Position numbers and translations under genes: made by a program. From Oenanthe sinensis (taxonomy: Eukaryota; Streptophyta; Magnoliopsida; Apiales; Apiaceae), in NCBI GenBank assembly GCA_028671895.1, contig CM053804.1, positions 2,671,001 to 2,735,000 of the forward strand: a stretch of DNA of 64,000 bases, written 5' to 3'. Of the stretch, positions 60,861-64,000 are shown piece after piece; within the stretch, counting starts at the first letter, position 1, and each line of letters opens with the position of its first letter. The notes under the pieces were generated by a model, which was not told where the DNA came from, ran no database searches, and worked only from the letters and a program-made list of their open reading frames with translations.

Positions 60861-63800
60861 AAAATACATATTAAAATTTGAAATTTGAGTTAATTCTAAC
60901 ACGAGTAAATCATGATCACTCCTCTGCCCACCGAACATACCCCGATCAACAAATACCTCTATCTAGTCCTCTCTAATCCAGAAAAGCAATCCTAAAATTT
61001 CAAAAGGAATAAAATAATAAGTTTCAAAAAGATTTAAAACATAAAACCATAATAATAATATGACATCTAATCAAAAGGATCTTTAATTAGACACATAAAA
61101 CTCTCAATTTATCAATAAAAGTAATTCAATATGACATAAAATCGTCATTCAAGACATATAATAATCATCATATATGGTCAAAACAAGAAGAAGAATATAA
61201 TATTTTTATTTTAAAAAATAAGAAGGAATGAGTTTAGCTAGCTAAACATAAAGTTATATAATTTTTATTACCAATTATAAAAATAGACTAAATTTATTGA
61301 GTTATAAGCTGGGACGAAATCTAAACACTTATTAAAAATATATTTTTAATATATTTCGTCAATGTGTGCATGACAGTGCTAAAAATTATTATTATTAATC
61401 TTTTCGAAATGACAATTTCGTTAAAAAAAATATGTTAAAAATGATATACTCCTTCTATACCTAGCCCAATTTATCGGGTTGATTTGACATATATTAAAAA
61501 AAAAATACTTTGTTCAAAATTATATTATTTTATTTATAAAGTCTACTGTGTAATTAAATTATTATAGTTGTCCTATCATAGTTATAACATAATTAAATTC
61601 ATAACATTAAATCTTTTATTTAAAAAAACCAAAAAGAAAATTCTAAGATTCCTATAATCTTGCTCTCTCTGGATTCTTATAATTTTGTTCTCCCGAAAAT
61701 GTAAATGTGAAAATTATAATTTTTATTTAATTAATACAGTTAAACCTCTATGTTAGAGTTCAAAAAATTATATTCATTAATATAGATTATTCATTTATCG
61801 AAATTAAAAATATACCGTCTCTATTATATTGAGGCGGATTTCTTTTATTTATTTAGTGAATATTTATTTATGATGGTTCTGGTTAATAAATAAAAATATA
61901 GTAGTAACAACGAGTAAATGACATATACTCGCTTCAATATGAGAAATGGTTCAAAATGACACACTTTTATAAAATAATGCCCAAAAGGTAATATGGCCCT
62001 ATATGTCACTTCAAGATCCAAGATAGTGTAGAGTTTTGCTCTTCCTTTATTTTGAGTTCAAATTTTGAGGTTTCAAATGCATATTTTTTAATTAATATGT
62101 TTTAAAATTAAACATGTGTCATAATTCAATGATTATTAATATTTTAGGGTTCAATAAAATCCAAAATAAATTTTAGAAAATATTAAAAATATAAATAAAA
62201 GACATAGCGATTAGGGTTTCTAAACCCTAGAGCCTAAACCCTAATTTAAGCGTAAATCTTAATTCATCAATTTTTATTATTTTAGGATTCAATAATTTCC
62301 AAATTGGGTTTTAGAAATATTTAAAAAATTGCGCAAAACTCAACTTAAAGTAGAGTTTTGCCTTAAAACATAAATTAAAGTAGCGTTTTAGCCGGCAAAA
62401 CACAACTTTAAGTCACGCTTTGACCAAAAAAATGAAAAAAATTCAAACGTGACACGATCTTGCGTTTTCAATAAAACTCAATTTCATGTAGCGTTTTGGA
62501 TCATTTCATCCAGTTGTACCGTTTTGGGCATTTAATGTTGTAATAGTGAAACATAAGATCATTACCCCTTCAATCTCTTACATTAACTATGGCTCGTCTG
62601 ATATATTTTATAAGTAGAAAAATGAATGTATTTTTCAACTTATAACTAACTTATAAAAATACACCAACGGAGTCTTAGTTACGTGTAATACTCTATATAA
62701 CGTAGCCGCAATTACCACACAAATTGGTTTATCACCTTCCCATAATATATCTCATCCAATAGGATGGATAGTTTGGTAGATATAAATAATGCATATCAGC
62801 ATATGCGTAAGTGGAGCAGTAGATTTAGCTATTTATTCTGAATCTATACACACAACTGGGAAGTGCATGCATGGACAAGTTCTCAAAGTCTCAACTGATC
62901 AACTATGAAGGTAATATTAATCATAGTGGAGAAGAACATTTTTCAATTCATAGTGGGAAAGTTTAGAGCTCATACAGTATCGTGAGTTCAAATCAAGTGG
63001 GTTGCGATACATGTATAACGGGCTGATCATATTTATTTGTTTCGTAATATCTAAAAAAACTCGGAAAGTTAAATATTCGGATTTGTTAAATTGATTCATT
63101 ATCAATTTTGTCGAATTGATTTTAATGAAATTACAATGCTTTTTTTTTTCCTGATAAATATTATTGTGCTTTTGTTCTTTTTTATGGCTGGTTTGGGAAC
63201 ATGAATTTAATTTGAAATTTTGAATTTGATTAAATGACATGTTTGAATAATTATAAGAATTTATATTTAAATTTTCATTTGAATTCCAAATAATTTAAAT
63301 ATTAATATAAATATGAGAATTTGAAATGACAAATCAAATTCTCTTATTTGAAATCTATAATTTAAAATAAAATCAAAGTTCCGAACACAATCTTATATTA
63401 TTCATTTTTTCTGATAAACATATTTTGTCAGTCAAAAAACTGTTAGTAACATGTTACATGTGTCATTGCGTGCTAATCTATCCTATGCAAAAACAAGAAT
63501 AGCACTTGCTTACGTACCATGATGACATCATTTATTTTGGTATTGCACCGACTTATTTAAAACTCTTTTTAAATACTTATTATTTCACTAATTCTTTCTT
63601 TTTCATTTATTATATACATATTTTAATTAAAAAATTCAAATTTTCTTCTATATATATATATCGTAGAATTGTTTATAAATTAAAAATTTATTTTGATAAC
63701 AAATAATGAATATCTAATTTTAACAATACATTCTTAACATAACTTTTAAAACATAATAATATCATCTATTATAATTTATACAATAAATTTAATATAAAAA

Positions 63801-64000
63801 TATATGTAACTAATCATCTATTATAGCTCTGGATTTTTATTTTTTTGTCGGAATTGAACATCAAAATTAGGATTTAGAAAAAATATAAACAAAATACCTT
63901 AATTAACAAGTCGTGTGCAAAAGTCAAATCTTATAAATGTTGTATGGTTTTTTCACAACCCTAATTTTGTAGGGTTCATGATTGAAAATTTGAATGATTG
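60861..64000. other. AT-rich intergenic DNA with a possible TIR element
   Basis: No gene recognised. Between about 61940 and 62555 the ends show weak inverted similarity (AATGCCCAAAAGGTA against the reverse complement of TACCGTTTTGGGCATT). Inside lies TAGGGTTTCTAAACCCTAG with AAACCCTAA nearby (62216-62246), which is telomere-like only in sequence. CGTTTT(A/G)G-type words repeat at 62380-62540. The rest to the window end is AT-rich and featureless. Confidence 0.4.

Noticed and set aside
62216..62246. Interstitial telomere
   Set aside because: Only two or three AAACCCTA units, not a tandem array; also fits a plant telo-box or chance within a repeat.

Overview
The window is nuclear DNA of a flowering plant, almost certainly a eudicot. 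Two intron-rich genes with canonical GT..AG introns occupy the first 22 kb. The remaining 42 kb is an AT-rich accessory region filled with Ty1/copia-type LTR retrotransposons, solo LTRs and small DNA transposons. The sequence does not identify the species.

Gene part (1-22.7 kb). A MORN-repeat phosphatidylinositol-4-phosphate 5-kinase (PIP5K, 8 coding exons, 745 aa) lies on the + strand at 549-6315. It converges tail-to-tail with the largest subunit of RNA polymerase V (NRPE1, 18 coding exons, 2034 aa) on the - strand at 21946-7481. Both reading frames close exactly across every splice junction I placed, so both look functional. NRPE1 has the degenerate Pol V catalytic core (DFDGD retained), a WG/GW AGO-hook platform, a DeCL domain, and a second GGW repeat tail at the place where the Arabidopsis protein, as I recall it, has a QS-rich tail. 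NRPE1 acts in RNA-directed DNA methylation, the pathway that silences elements like those next door.

Accessory part (22.7-64 kb). From left to right: AT-rich DNA with a diverged 157-bp tandem duplication; a frameshifted exon fossil of a Raf-like protein kinase; a - strand solo LTR (26803-28096); an orphan promoter-like ABRE/DRE island (28.27 kb); and then a rearranged nest of Sirevirus-like copia elements (29.3-56.1 kb). In that nest, family A (947-bp LTR) supplies gag, protease, integrase, RT, RNase H and an env-like ORF. It is interrupted by family B (1457-bp LTR, 5-bp target duplication GAAAC). A 4434-bp block (LTR B + RT + RNase H + env-like ORF) occurs twice, 12,608 bp apart and nearly identical. 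The two copies are separated by about 8.1 kb of non-coding sequence that ends in an array of polypurine tracts, which I read as B interior. A B-related LTR (D), a third A LTR and a further LTR-like piece (C) end the nest. Every A copy is broken (nonsense codon, frame changes, insertion).

To the right are a MITE, a 92-bp TA microsatellite, a - strand solo LTR (57104-58323), a hAT-type MITE with an 8-bp target duplication (58409-59047), and about 5 kb of AT-rich DNA without recognisable genes. No rRNA, tRNA or CRISPR feature was found. The most unusual material is the rearrangement history of the nest, an ACTCTG word enriched in more than one reading frame of family A, shared motif arrays in several LTR families, and the second GW tail of NRPE1.
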